From Rhizobium pisi (lineage in GTDB: Bacteria > Pseudomonadota > Alphaproteobacteria > Rhizobiales > Rhizobiaceae), in contig NZ_RJJT01000024.1 in assembly GCF_003938655.1 (NCBI RefSeq), forward strand, positions 1-64,000: DNA of 64,000 bases. Direction: 5' to 3'. The position numbers and the translations under genes were made by a program. A model generated the notes under the pieces. That model saw nothing but the letters and a program-made list of their open reading frames with translations, was not told the DNA's origin and searched no databases. The first letter of the stretch is position 1. Every line of letters begins with the position of its first letter. Positions 33,705-42,909 of this stretch are shown piece after piece.

Positions 33705-34391
33705 ATGGTGGACAAGGCATCTGATGGCAGGAAGAAGGAAGAGGCTGCCGATTTCGCGGCCGGCTTCGGCCGGCTTGCCGCCGAGATGCTGGAAAATGCA
33801 CGGGCGATGCCGGTGCATCCGCTGATGGCGCATCCCGCTGCAGCTTTTGCCGCCGCAACCGCGATTGGTGTTGGTCTCTCGACCCAAATGGCGGGCGCCT
33901 TCTTCGGCGCCTTCCAGAGCGCCCTGGAAACCACAGGCAAGCTCGCCGCCGCTCTCGATGATACGCCGCCGGACGAGCCGACGGCCAACGTCGATGTTCG
34001 GCCGGAGAATATTCGCCCGGCCGTCAAGGCTGTCGAGAAGCCGGCGCCTGAGAGCAAGCCGGTTGTCGAGAGGAAGGCAAAGCCAAAACTGACGATCGTT
34101 GCGCCGGTCAGCGCGCCGATGCCCGCCGCCAAGCCGGTGCCGGCCGCAAAAGCGAAGCCGGTGACGCGGACGGCGAAGGCTGACGATCTGAAGCTGATCG
34201 CCGGCATCGGCCCGAAGCTTGAGCAGGTGTTGAACGCCAAGGGCATTCGCAGTTTTGCCGAGATCGCCGGCTGGAGCGACGAGGAAATTGCTCGGCTCGA
34301 CGCCGAACTCGGTTTCAACGGCCGTATCGGACGTGACGACTGGCCCGGCCAGGCAAAAATTCTCGCGACGCGGGGTCGCAGGAAGAAATGA
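33705..34391 (+). CDS. Unknown complex I operon protein with NuoE-like C-terminal domain
   Basis: A 228-residue protein in three parts. The N-terminus includes a hydrophobic, Ala-rich stretch (about residues 43-70, from HPAAAFAAATAIGVGL on) that could be a membrane anchor. Residues about 85-155 are a Pro/Ala/Lys linker. Residues 160-228 are a domain beginning DDLKLIAGIGPKLEQVLNAK, sharing FxGRIxRDDWxxQAK and other positions with the C-terminus of NuoE. The ATG lies two bases after the nuoF stop, so the genes are coupled. It is not a core subunit. An accessory or assembly role for complex I is inferred from position and the shared domain only. Confidence 0.8.
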   Translation: MVDKASDGRKKEEAADFAAGFGRLAAEMLENARAMPVHPLMAHPAAAFAAATAIGVGLSTQMAGAFFGAFQSALETTGKLAAALDDTPPDEPTANVDVRPENIRPAVKAVEKPAPESKPVVERKAKPKLTIVAPVSAPMPAAKPVPAAKAKPVTRTAKADDLKLIAGIGPKLEQVLNAKGIRSFAEIAGWSDEEIARLDAELGFNGRIGRDDWPGQAKILATRGRRKK

Positions 34392-34617
34392 TAAAGTGTC
34401 CGGCCGTATCAAGCGGCCGGAAAGATGGGCAGATCGGCGTACGGGCGGGGGCCTCAAGCTGCAGATGCCGAGCGGGTTCCGGGTCTGGAACGCGCGACAG
34501 AGAATTTCGGCGACATCAGCTGTCGGCAGGACGAAAGATCCGGCTTGGCAATGATGATGTTGCAAAAATAGGTTTGTTTGCCGTCTTCAGGCAAACGGGA
34601 AACAGGACTGAGCGACG

Positions 34618-36699
34618 ATGGCAAAACTGAAGATTGACGGAAACGAGATCGAAGTTCCGGATCATTTCACGCTGTTGCAGGCGTGTGAAGACGCTGGCGC
34701 CGAGGTTCCGCGCTTCTGCTTCCACGAGCGCCTGTCCGTTGCCGGTAACTGCCGCATGTGCCTCGTCGAAGTGAAGGGCGGCCCGCCGAAGCCGCAGGCC
34801 TCCTGCGCCATGAGCGTTCGCGACATTCGCGGCGGCCCGAACGGCGAACTGCCGGAGGTCTTCACCAATACGCCGATGGTCAAGAAGGCCCGCGAAGGGG
34901 TGATGGAATTTCTGCTCATCAACCATCCGCTCGATTGCCCGATCTGCGACCAGGGCGGCGAATGCGACCTGCAGGACCAGGCGATGACCTTCGGCATCGA
35001 CACCTCGCGCTATCAGGAAGACAAGCGCGCCGTCGAGGACAAGTATATCGGCCCGCTCGTCAAGACAGTGATGAACCGCTGCATCCATTGCACGCGTTGC
35101 GTCCGCTTCACCACAGAAGTTGCCGGCATTTCCGAACTCGGCCTGATCGGCCGTGGCGAAGATGCCGAGATCACCACCTATCTCGAGCAGGCGATGACCT
35201 CCGAGCTGCAGGGTAACGTTGTCGATCTTTGCCCGGTCGGCGCGCTCACCTCCAAGCCCTTCGCCTTCACCGCGCGTCCCTGGGAATTGAACAAGACCGA
35301 ATCGATCGACGTCATGGATGCCGTCGGTTCGGCGATCCGCGTCGACACCCGTGGCCGCGAGGTCATGCGCATCCTGCCGCGCGTCAACGAAGCGATCAAC
35401 GAGGAGTGGATCTCCGACAAGAGCCGTTTCATCTGGGACGGCCTGAAGACCCAGCGCCTCGACCGGCCCTATGTCCGCCGCGACGGTCGCCTGCAGCCCG
35501 CCACCTGGGCGGAGGCCTTCGCTGCCATCAAGGCAGCCGTCAGCGCCACCTCCGGCGACAGGATCGGCGCGATATCAGGCGATCTCGCTTCCGTCGAGGA
35601 AATGTATGCGCTCTCGGAGCTGGTGAAGTCGCTGGGCTCGGAGAACCTCGACTGTCGCCAGGATGGGACGGCACTCGATCCGTCGCTTGGCCGTGCGAGC
35701 TACCTCTTCAACCCGACCATCGCAGGCATCGACCAGGCAGACGCACTGCTGATCATCGGCGCCAATCCGCGCTTCGAAGCGGCGATCCTCAACGCCCGCA
35801 TCCGCAAGCGCTGGCGCCGCGGCAAGTTCCCGATCGGCGTGATCGGTGAGCCGGGCGAGCTGCGCTACAGCTATGATTACCTCGGCGGCGGTCCCGACAC
35901 ATTGAAGGATCTGGTCGACGGCACCCACGGCTTCGCGGATGTCCTGAAGAATGCGGCAAAGCCTATGATCATCATCGGCCAGGGCGCGCTGTCGCGCACC
36001 GACGGCGCCGGCGTTCTCGCAAGCGCTGCCAAGCTTGCCGGTTCGGTCGGCGCGGTCGTTGAAGGCTGGAACGGTTTTGCTGTCCTTCACACCGCTGCCT
36101 CGCGCGTCGGCGGCCTCGACCTCGGCTTCGTGCCGGGCGCCAAGGGCGTCAATGCCGCCGAGATGCTGACGGCGATGGACGTGCTCTTCCTGCTCGGCGC
36201 CGACGAACTCGATTTTACCGCCAAGAAGGCCAAGCTCACCGTCTATATCGGTTCGCATGGCGACAACGGCGCGCACCACGCCGACGTCATCTTGCCGGCC
36301 GCAGCTTACACCGAAAAGTCCGGCACCTGGGTCAACACCGAAGGCCGCGTTCAGATGGGCAACCGCGCAGGCTTTGCGCCGGGCGATGCCCGCGAGGACT
36401 GGGCGATCATCCGCGCTCTTTCCGACGTGCTCGGCAAGAAGCTTCCGTTCGATTCGCTGAGCGAATTGCGCGCAAGGCTCTATGCCGCTTTCCCGCATTT
36501 CGCCGCCATCGACGAGATCGCCGAAACCGATAGCGCCCAAATTGCCGCAGTCGCGAAAAAAGCCGGCAAGATGAACAAGTCAGGGTTTGCGTCGCCGGTG
36601 AAAGACTTCTATTTGACGAACCCGATAGCGCGCGCCTCGGCTGTCATGGCCGAGTGCTCGGCATTGGCCCGCAACAACTTCAAAGTCGCGGCAGAGTAA
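34618..36699 (+). CDS. nuoG: NADH-quinone oxidoreductase subunit G
   Basis: The 75-kDa subunit carrying several Fe-S clusters. The 693-residue protein has the N1b ligands in RFCFHERLSVAGNCRMCLVE, the HxxxC set in HPLDCPICDQGGECDLQDQ and the N5/N4 ligands in CIHCTRCVRF. The remaining part is the molybdopterin-oxidoreductase-like domain without a cofactor. It begins 226 bases after the preceding gene, the largest gap in the first half of the operon; no promoter is obvious there. Confidence 0.97.
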   Translation: MAKLKIDGNEIEVPDHFTLLQACEDAGAEVPRFCFHERLSVAGNCRMCLVEVKGGPPKPQASCAMSVRDIRGGPNGELPEVFTNTPMVKKAREGVMEFLLINHPLDCPICDQGGECDLQDQAMTFGIDTSRYQEDKRAVEDKYIGPLVKTVMNRCIHCTRCVRFTTEVAGISELGLIGRGEDAEITTYLEQAMTSELQGNVVDLCPVGALTSKPFAFTARPWELNKTESIDVMDAVGSAIRVDTRGREVMRILPRVNEAINEEWISDKSRFIWDGLKTQRLDRPYVRRDGRLQPATWAEAFAAIKAAVSATSGDRIGAISGDLASVEEMYALSELVKSLGSENLDCRQDGTALDPSLGRASYLFNPTIAGIDQADALLIIGANPRFEAAILNARIRKRWRRGKFPIGVIGEPGELRYSYDYLGGGPDTLKDLVDGTHGFADVLKNAAKPMIIIGQGALSRTDGAGVLASAAKLAGSVGAVVEGWNGFAVLHTAASRVGGLDLGFVPGAKGVNAAEMLTAMDVLFLLGADELDFTAKKAKLTVYIGSHGDNGAHHADVILPAAAYTEKSGTWVNTEGRVQMGNRAGFAPGDAREDWAIIRALSDVLGKKLPFDSLSELRARLYAAFPHFAAIDEIAETDSAQIAAVAKKAGKMNKSGFASPVKDFYLTNPIARASAVMAECSALARNNFKVAAE

Positions 36700-36711
36700 G
36701 GGCAGGGGACT

Positions 36712-37755
36712 ATGGATTCTTTCTTTTCAACCTATGTCTGGCCGGCGATCATCATGATCGGTCAGTCGCTGCTGCTTCTCGTCTGCCTGCTCGTCTTCAT
36801 CGCCTACGTGCTGCTCGCCGACCGCAAGATCTGGGCGGCAGTGCAGCTGCGCCGCGGCCCGAACGTCGTCGGTCCCTTCGGCCTGTTCCAGTCCTTCGCC
36901 GACCTTCTGAAGTTCGTCTTCAAGGAGCCGATCATTCCGGCTGGCGCCAACAAGGCTGTCTTCCTGCTTGCCCCGCTGGTAACAGTGCTTCTGGCGCTCT
37001 CCACCTGGGCGGTCGTGCCGCTCGCCGACGGATGGGTGATCGCCAACATCAATGTCGGTATCCTCTATATCTTCGCGATCTCGTCGCTCGAAGTTTACGG
37101 CATCATCATGGGCGGCTGGGCTTCGAACTCGAAGTATCCGTTCCTCGGCGCGCTGCGTTCGGCCGCGCAGATGGTGTCCTATGAAGTCTCGATCGGCTTC
37201 GTCATCGTCACCGTGCTTCTCTGCGTCGGTTCGCTGAACCTGACCGATATCGTCAATGCGCAGCATACCGGCCTCGGCACCATGCTCGGCCTGCCGGCGT
37301 CGTTCCTCGACTGGCATTGGCTGTCGCTCTTCCCGATGTTCATCGTCTTCTTCATTTCGGCGCTCGCCGAGACGAACCGTCCGCCCTTCGACCTTCCGGA
37401 AGCCGAATCGGAACTCGTCGCCGGCTTCATGGTCGAATACGGCTCCTCGCCATACATGATGTTCATGCTGGGCGAATATGCGGCCGTCTGCCTGATGTGC
37501 GCGCTGACGACGATCCTCTTCCTGGGCGGCTGGCTGCCTCCGGTCGATATCTGGATCCTCAACTGGGTTCCGGGCATCATCTGGTTCACACTGAAGGCCT
37601 GCCTGGTGTTCTTCATGTTCGCGATGGTCAAGGCTTTCGTTCCGCGCTACCGCTACGACCAGCTCATGCGCCTCGGCTGGAAGGTTTTCCTGCCGCTGTC
37701 GCTCGCCATGGTCGTCATCGTTGCATTCGTGCTGAAACTGATGGGTTGGGCATGA
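36712..37755 (+). CDS. nuoH: NADH-quinone oxidoreductase subunit H
   Basis: The membrane subunit at the junction with the peripheral arm, part of the quinone channel. The 347-residue product has about eight or nine spans and the conserved loops DRKIWAAVQLRRGPNVVGPF and ETNRPPFDLPEAESELVAGF. It starts 12 bases after nuoG. Confidence 0.97.
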   Translation: MDSFFSTYVWPAIIMIGQSLLLLVCLLVFIAYVLLADRKIWAAVQLRRGPNVVGPFGLFQSFADLLKFVFKEPIIPAGANKAVFLLAPLVTVLLALSTWAVVPLADGWVIANINVGILYIFAISSLEVYGIIMGGWASNSKYPFLGALRSAAQMVSYEVSIGFVIVTVLLCVGSLNLTDIVNAQHTGLGTMLGLPASFLDWHWLSLFPMFIVFFISALAETNRPPFDLPEAESELVAGFMVEYGSSPYMMFMLGEYAAVCLMCALTTILFLGGWLPPVDIWILNWVPGIIWFTLKACLVFFMFAMVKAFVPRYRYDQLMRLGWKVFLPLSLAMVVIVAFVLKLMGWA

Positions 37756-37795
37756 TCATGTCCGCTCTCGTTTCCGGCAAAATTGGAGGTTGAAG

Positions 37796-38287
37796 ATGGC
37801 AAGCTTGTCCAGCTCCATCAACTCGCTGTTTCTCAAGGAATTCGTCGGCGCCTTCTTCTTGTCGATGCGTTATTTCTTCCGCCAGAAGGCGACGATCAAC
37901 TATCCCTTCGAAAAGGGGCCGGTTTCTCCGCGTTTCCGCGGCGAGCATGCGTTGCGCCGTTACCCGAACGGCGAGGAACGCTGCATCGCCTGCAAGCTCT
38001 GCGAGGCGATCTGTCCTGCCCAGGCGATCACCATCGAGGCCGGTCCGCGCCGCAACGACGGCACGCGCCGCACGGTGCGTTACGACATCGACATGGTGAA
38101 GTGCATCTATTGCGGCTTCTGCCAGGAAGCCTGCCCGGTGGACGCGATCGTCGAAGGGCCGAATTTCGAATTTGCGACTGAAACTCGCGAAGAACTCTAT
38201 TTCGACAAGGCGCGGCTTCTGGATAACGGAGACCGATGGGAGCGCGAAATCGCACGCAACATCGCGATCGACTCGCCGTACCGCTGA
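37796..38287 (+). CDS. nuoI: NADH-quinone oxidoreductase subunit I
   Basis: The 23-kDa ferredoxin-like subunit with clusters N6a and N6b. The 163-residue product has both four-cysteine motifs, CIACKLCEAICP and CIYCGFCQEACP. GGAGG with six bases of spacing fixes the ATG at 37796 rather than the TTG at 37790. Length is normal. Confidence 0.97.
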   Translation: MASLSSSINSLFLKEFVGAFFLSMRYFFRQKATINYPFEKGPVSPRFRGEHALRRYPNGEERCIACKLCEAICPAQAITIEAGPRRNDGTRRTVRYDIDMVKCIYCGFCQEACPVDAIVEGPNFEFATETREELYFDKARLLDNGDRWEREIARNIAIDSPYR

Positions 38288-38425
38288 TTGAGATTTTGAA
38301 ATGCCGCGAGAGCGCCTAGGCGTCGCGGTCAATATGCACAGGAGCTTTGCCGGTTAGCGCCGTGAAAAGCTCTATCGGGCAGGGAAACTCCCGGCTGCCC
38401 GGGGGAAGATGAAAAAGGCACCAAC

Positions 38426-39040
38426 ATGGGTCTGCAGGCTCTATTTTTCTATCTTTTCGCCTTTGTCGCGGTGGCGTCGGCGTTCATGGTTATCTGGGCG
38501 AAGAACCCGGTTCACTCGGTTCTGTTCCTGATCCTGGTGTTCTTCAATGCCGCCGGCCTCTTCCTGCTGCTCGGCGCCGAATTCCTGGCGATGATCCTGC
38601 TCGTCGTCTATGTCGGTGCCGTCGCGGTTCTCTTCCTCTTCGTGGTGATGATGCTCGACATCGACTTCACCGAGCTTCGCGCCGGTGTTCTCGAATATGC
38701 GCCCATCGGCGGCCTGATCGGGGTCATCCTCGCAGCCGAGCTGATCGTCGTCATCGGCGGCAGCGTCATCTCGCCTGAGATCGCAAAGACCGTTGCCATG
38801 CCGATCCCGGCGCTCAGCGAGCGCACGAATACGGCCGCTCTCGGCGACGTTCTCTACACCAACTACGTCTACTTCTTCCAGATCGCCGGCCTGGTGCTCC
38901 TGGTAGCCATGATCGGCGCGATCGTTCTGACGCTGAGGCACCGCACCAACATCAAGCGGCAGAATATTTCCAGACAGGTTGCCCGCACGCCCGCCACCGC
39001 CGTCGAGGTGGTTTCGGTCAAGCCCGGGCAGGGCGTCTAA
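38426..39040 (+). CDS. nuoJ: NADH-quinone oxidoreductase subunit J
   Basis: The ND6-type membrane subunit, 204 residues, with five predicted spans. The conserved third helix LLVVYVGAVAVLFLFVVMML is easily seen. A 138-base gap separates it from nuoI. It is followed 23 bases later by nuoK. Confidence 0.96.
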   Translation: MGLQALFFYLFAFVAVASAFMVIWAKNPVHSVLFLILVFFNAAGLFLLLGAEFLAMILLVVYVGAVAVLFLFVVMMLDIDFTELRAGVLEYAPIGGLIGVILAAELIVVIGGSVISPEIAKTVAMPIPALSERTNTAALGDVLYTNYVYFFQIAGLVLLVAMIGAIVLTLRHRTNIKRQNISRQVARTPATAVEVVSVKPGQGV

Positions 39041-39063
39041 AGGCAGGTCAAGGAACAAAGAAC

Positions 39064-39372
39064 ATGGTCATCGGACTTTCCCATTACCTGACGGTCAGCG
39101 CCATCCTCTTCACGCTCGGCGTCTTCGGTATCTTCCTGAACCGGAAGAACGTCATCGTCATCCTGATGTCGATCGAACTGATCCTGCTTGCCGTCAACAT
39201 CAACATGGTCGCCTTCTCCTCCTTCCTGAACGACATCGTCGGCCAGGTCTTCGCGCTGTTCATCCTGACGGTCGCGGCTGCCGAGGCGGCGATCGGTCTT
39301 GCAATTCTCGTTGTCTTCTACCGCAACCGCGGCTCGATCGCGGTCGAAGACGTCAATATGATGAAGGGCTGA
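39064..39372 (+). CDS. nuoK: NADH-quinone oxidoreductase subunit K
   Basis: The ND4L-type subunit, 102 residues and three spans. The two buried glutamates needed for proton transfer are in MSIELILLAVNIN and in the third helix (AAEAAIGLAI). It ends 7 bases before nuoL. Confidence 0.97.
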   Translation: MVIGLSHYLTVSAILFTLGVFGIFLNRKNVIVILMSIELILLAVNINMVAFSSFLNDIVGQVFALFILTVAAAEAAIGLAILVVFYRNRGSIAVEDVNMMKG

Positions 39373-39379
39373 GTGGCTC

Positions 39380-41380
39380 ATGTTCCTCTATAAGGCTATC
39401 GTCTTTCTTCCCTTGATCGGCGCGATCATCGCCGGCCTGTTCGGCCGCGCGATCGGCGCCAAGGCTTCGGAATATGTCACCAGCGGCCTGATGATCATTG
39501 CGGCCATCCTGTCCTGGATCGTTTTCTTCAACGTCGGCATGGGCCACCTCGAAGGCGGTCCGATCAAGGTCGAGGTGCTGCGCTGGATCCAGTCCGGCGG
39601 CATTGACGTCTCCTGGTCGCTGCGCGTGGATACGCTGACCTCGGTCATGCTGATCGTCGTCAATACGGTCTCGACGCTGGTGCATGTCTATTCGATCGGC
39701 TACATGCACACCGATCCGCATCGCCCGCGCTTTTTCGCTTATCTCTCGCTCTTCACCTTCGCCATGCTGATGCTGGTGACCTCGGACAATCTCGGCCAGA
39801 TGTTCTTCGGCTGGGAAGGCGTCGGTCTCGCCTCCTATCTCTTGATCGGCTTCTGGTACAAGAAGCCGTCCGCGACGGCTGCGGCGATGAAGGCCTTCAT
39901 CGTCAACCGTGTGGGCGACTTCGGCTTCGTGCTCGGCATTGCCGGCGTCTTCGTGCTGTTCGGCTCGATCAATCTCGACACGATCTTCGCCAATGCTTCG
40001 AACTTCGCCCCGCATGAAGGCGGCAGCGAGGCGAGCGAGGTGATCCTCAACCTCTTCGGCATGCAGCTCGACAAGGCGCACGCGCTGACCGGCATCTGCC
40101 TGCTGCTCTTCATGGGCGCGATGGGCAAGTCGGCGCAGTTCCTGCTCCACACCTGGCTGCCTGACGCCATGGAAGGCCCGACCCCGGTCTCGGCGCTCAT
40201 CCATGCCGCCACCATGGTCACCGCCGGCGTCTTCCTCGTCGCCCGTATGTCGCCGCTCTTCGAACTGTCGCCGGACGCCCTCGTCGTCGTCACCGTGATC
40301 GGCGCGATCACCGCCTTCTTCGCGGCGACCGTTGGCCTGGTGCAGAACGACATCAAGCGCGTCATCGCCTATTCCACCTGCTCGCAGCTCGGCTACATGT
40401 TCGTGGCGCTCGGGGTAGGGGCCTATGGCGCGGCGATCTTCCATCTCTTCACGCATGCCTTTTTCAAGGCGCTGCTCTTCCTCTGCGCCGGCTCGGTCAT
40501 CCACGCTGTCGATGGCGAGCAGGACATGCGCTATATGGGCGGCCTGCGTCCGCACATTAAGTGGACGTTCCGTATGATGATCATCGGCACGCTTGCGATT
40601 ACCGGCGTCGGCATTCCCTTTACGCCGATCGGCTTTGCCGGCTTCTTCTCCAAGGACGTGATCATCGAGGCGACCTACGCATCGCATTCGCCGGTTTCGG
40701 GCTTCGCCTTCTCGCTGCTGGTCATCGCGGCTCTGTTTACGAGCTTCTATTCCTGGCGCCTGATCTTCATGACCTTCTTCGGCAAGCCGCGCGCCTCGCA
40801 TGAGGTCATGCACCACGTCCACGAGTCGCCGCAGGTCATGCTGGTGCCGCTCTATCTCCTTGCGATCGGTGCAGTGCTTGCGGGCTATTTCTTCGAAGGA
40901 CGCTTCTACGGCGAGGAATATGCCGAGTTCTGGAAGGGCGCGCTCTTCACCGGCGCCGAGAACGAGCTCGTCGAGCAGTTCCACCATGTTCCGGCGCTCG
41001 TGGGCCTGAGCCCCTTCATCGCCATGGTGCTCGGCTTCGTCACCGCCTGGTATATGTATATCCGCTCGCCGCAGACGCCGCGCATCCTCGCGCAGCAGCA
41101 CCGCGTGCTCTACCAGTTCCTGCTGAACAAGTGGTACTTCGACGAGCTTTACGACTTCCTCTTCGTCCGCACTGCAAGGGCTCTCGGTCGCTTCCTGTGG
41201 AAGAAGGGTGACGTCGGCGTCATCGATACCTACGGCCCGAACGGCGTCGCCGCCCGCGTCGTCGCCGTCACCGATCGCGTGGTCCGCCTGCAGACCGGTT
41301 ACCTCTATCACTATGCCTTCGCCATGCTGATCGGCATTGCGGCGCTTGTTACCTGGATGATGCTCGGGAGTTCCTTCTGA
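39380..41380 (+). CDS. nuoL: NADH-quinone oxidoreductase subunit L
   Basis: The distal antiporter-like proton channel, 666 residues and about 16 spans, with the long lateral helix at the C-terminus. Conserved pieces include FFGWEGVGLASYLLIGFWY, AQFLLHTWLPDAMEGPTPVS and KRVIAYSTCSQLGYMFVALG. The last base of its stop is the first base of the nuoM ATG (TGATG). A 683-codon frame on the other strand is a shadow caused by high G+C. Confidence 0.98.
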   Translation: MFLYKAIVFLPLIGAIIAGLFGRAIGAKASEYVTSGLMIIAAILSWIVFFNVGMGHLEGGPIKVEVLRWIQSGGIDVSWSLRVDTLTSVMLIVVNTVSTLVHVYSIGYMHTDPHRPRFFAYLSLFTFAMLMLVTSDNLGQMFFGWEGVGLASYLLIGFWYKKPSATAAAMKAFIVNRVGDFGFVLGIAGVFVLFGSINLDTIFANASNFAPHEGGSEASEVILNLFGMQLDKAHALTGICLLLFMGAMGKSAQFLLHTWLPDAMEGPTPVSALIHAATMVTAGVFLVARMSPLFELSPDALVVVTVIGAITAFFAATVGLVQNDIKRVIAYSTCSQLGYMFVALGVGAYGAAIFHLFTHAFFKALLFLCAGSVIHAVDGEQDMRYMGGLRPHIKWTFRMMIIGTLAITGVGIPFTPIGFAGFFSKDVIIEATYASHSPVSGFAFSLLVIAALFTSFYSWRLIFMTFFGKPRASHEVMHHVHESPQVMLVPLYLLAIGAVLAGYFFEGRFYGEEYAEFWKGALFTGAENELVEQFHHVPALVGLSPFIAMVLGFVTAWYMYIRSPQTPRILAQQHRVLYQFLLNKWYFDELYDFLFVRTARALGRFLWKKGDVGVIDTYGPNGVAARVVAVTDRVVRLQTGYLYHYAFAMLIGIAALVTWMMLGSSF

Positions 41381-42891
41381 TGACCGATTGGCCCATTCTT
41401 TCAACGGTCACCTTCCTGCCGCTCGTCGGCGTCGTGCTCCTGTTGCTGATGAACGGCGAGAGCGAAGCCGGCCGGAAGAACGTGCTGTGGATCTCGCTGA
41501 TCACCACCGTCTTTACCTTCGTCGTTTCGCTCTTCATCTGGACCGGCTTCGACAATGCGAACCCGGGCTTCCAGATGCTCGAGAAGCGTGACTGGCTCGG
41601 CACCGGCATCGGCTACCATGTCGGCGTCGATGGCATCTCGATGCTGTTCGTCATCCTCTCGACCTTCCTCATGCCCTTCTGCGTGCTGGCGAGCTGGCTC
41701 TCGATCGAGAAGCGCCTGAAGGAATATATGATCGCCTTCCTCATCTTGGAAACGATGATGATCGGCGTCTTCGTCTCGCTCGATATCGTGCTCTTCTACG
41801 TCTTCTTCGAAGCGGGCCTCATTCCGATGTTCCTGATCATCGGCGTCTGGGGCGGCAAGGACCGCGTCTATGCAAGCTACAAGTTCTTTCTCTACACGCT
41901 GCTCGGCTCGGTTCTGATGCTGCTCGCCATTATGGCGATGTACTGGCAGGCCGGCACGACCGACATTACCGCGCTGCTCGCTTACAAGTTCCCGCCGGCG
42001 CTGCAGACCTGGTTATGGCTTGCCTTCTTCGCCTCCTTCGCTGTGAAGATGCCGATGTGGCCGGTCCATACCTGGCTTCCGGACGCCCACGTTCAGGCGC
42101 CGACGGCAGGTTCGGTGATCCTGGCCGGCGTGCTCCTGAAGCTCGGCGGCTATGGCCTCATCCGCTTCTCGCTCGGCATGTTCCCGGTCGCGTCCGATTA
42201 TTTCGCGCCGCTCGTCTTCGCCATGTCCGTCATCGCCATCATCTACACCTCCCTGGTGGCGATGATGCAGGACGACATCAAGAAGCTGATCGCCTATTCC
42301 TCCGTAGCGCACATGGGCTACGTGACCATGGGCATCTTTGCCGCCAACATGCAGGGCGTTCAGGGTTCGATCTTCCAGATGCTGTCGCACGGCATCGTCT
42401 CCGGCGCGCTCTTCCTCTGCGTCGGCGTCGTCTACGACCGCACCCACACTCGCGAGATCAACGCCTATGGCGGCCTCGTCAACAACATGCCGAAATATGC
42501 CGTCGCGATGATGGTCTTCACCATGGCCAATGTCGGGCTTCCCGGCACGTCGGGCTTCATCGGCGAATTCCTGACGCTGATCGGCGTCTTCCGGGTCAAT
42601 ACCTGGGTCGCGCTCTTTGCCGCCACCGGCGTCATCCTCTCGGCCGCCTACGCGCTCTGGCTTTACCGCCGGGTGATCTTCGGCGCGCTGGAGAAGGAAA
42701 AGCTGAAGGCGTTGCTCGATCTTTCGCCACGCGAGCAACTGATCCTCTATCCGCTGGTCGCGCTCACCATCTTCTTCGGCGTTTACCCCGCTCCGGTCTT
42801 CGATGCGACGGCCGCCTCGGTGGATCTGCTGGTCAACAACTACACGGCCGCCGTGCACGCAGCGCAAAATATTGCGCTGTCTATGAATTGA
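41380..42891 (+). CDS. nuoM: NADH-quinone oxidoreductase subunit M
   Basis: The middle antiporter-like subunit, 503 residues and about 14 spans. Signatures are FFEAGLIPMFLIIGVWGG, WPVHTWLPDAHVQAPTAGSV and KKLIAYSSVAHMGYVTMGIF. The start overlaps the nuoL stop by one base. Confidence 0.98.
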   Translation: MTDWPILSTVTFLPLVGVVLLLLMNGESEAGRKNVLWISLITTVFTFVVSLFIWTGFDNANPGFQMLEKRDWLGTGIGYHVGVDGISMLFVILSTFLMPFCVLASWLSIEKRLKEYMIAFLILETMMIGVFVSLDIVLFYVFFEAGLIPMFLIIGVWGGKDRVYASYKFFLYTLLGSVLMLLAIMAMYWQAGTTDITALLAYKFPPALQTWLWLAFFASFAVKMPMWPVHTWLPDAHVQAPTAGSVILAGVLLKLGGYGLIRFSLGMFPVASDYFAPLVFAMSVIAIIYTSLVAMMQDDIKKLIAYSSVAHMGYVTMGIFAANMQGVQGSIFQMLSHGIVSGALFLCVGVVYDRTHTREINAYGGLVNNMPKYAVAMMVFTMANVGLPGTSGFIGEFLTLIGVFRVNTWVALFAATGVILSAAYALWLYRRVIFGALEKEKLKALLDLSPREQLILYPLVALTIFFGVYPAPVFDATAASVDLLVNNYTAAVHAAQNIALSMN

Positions 42892-42909
42892 TGACGGGAC
42901 TTATCGGAC

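Noticed and set aside
39353..41404. 683-codon minus-strand frame opposite nuoL
   Set aside because: It mirrors nuoL in a GC-rich gene, is rich in Arg, Asp, Glu and His in the way antisense frames of membrane genes are, and has no recognisable domain.
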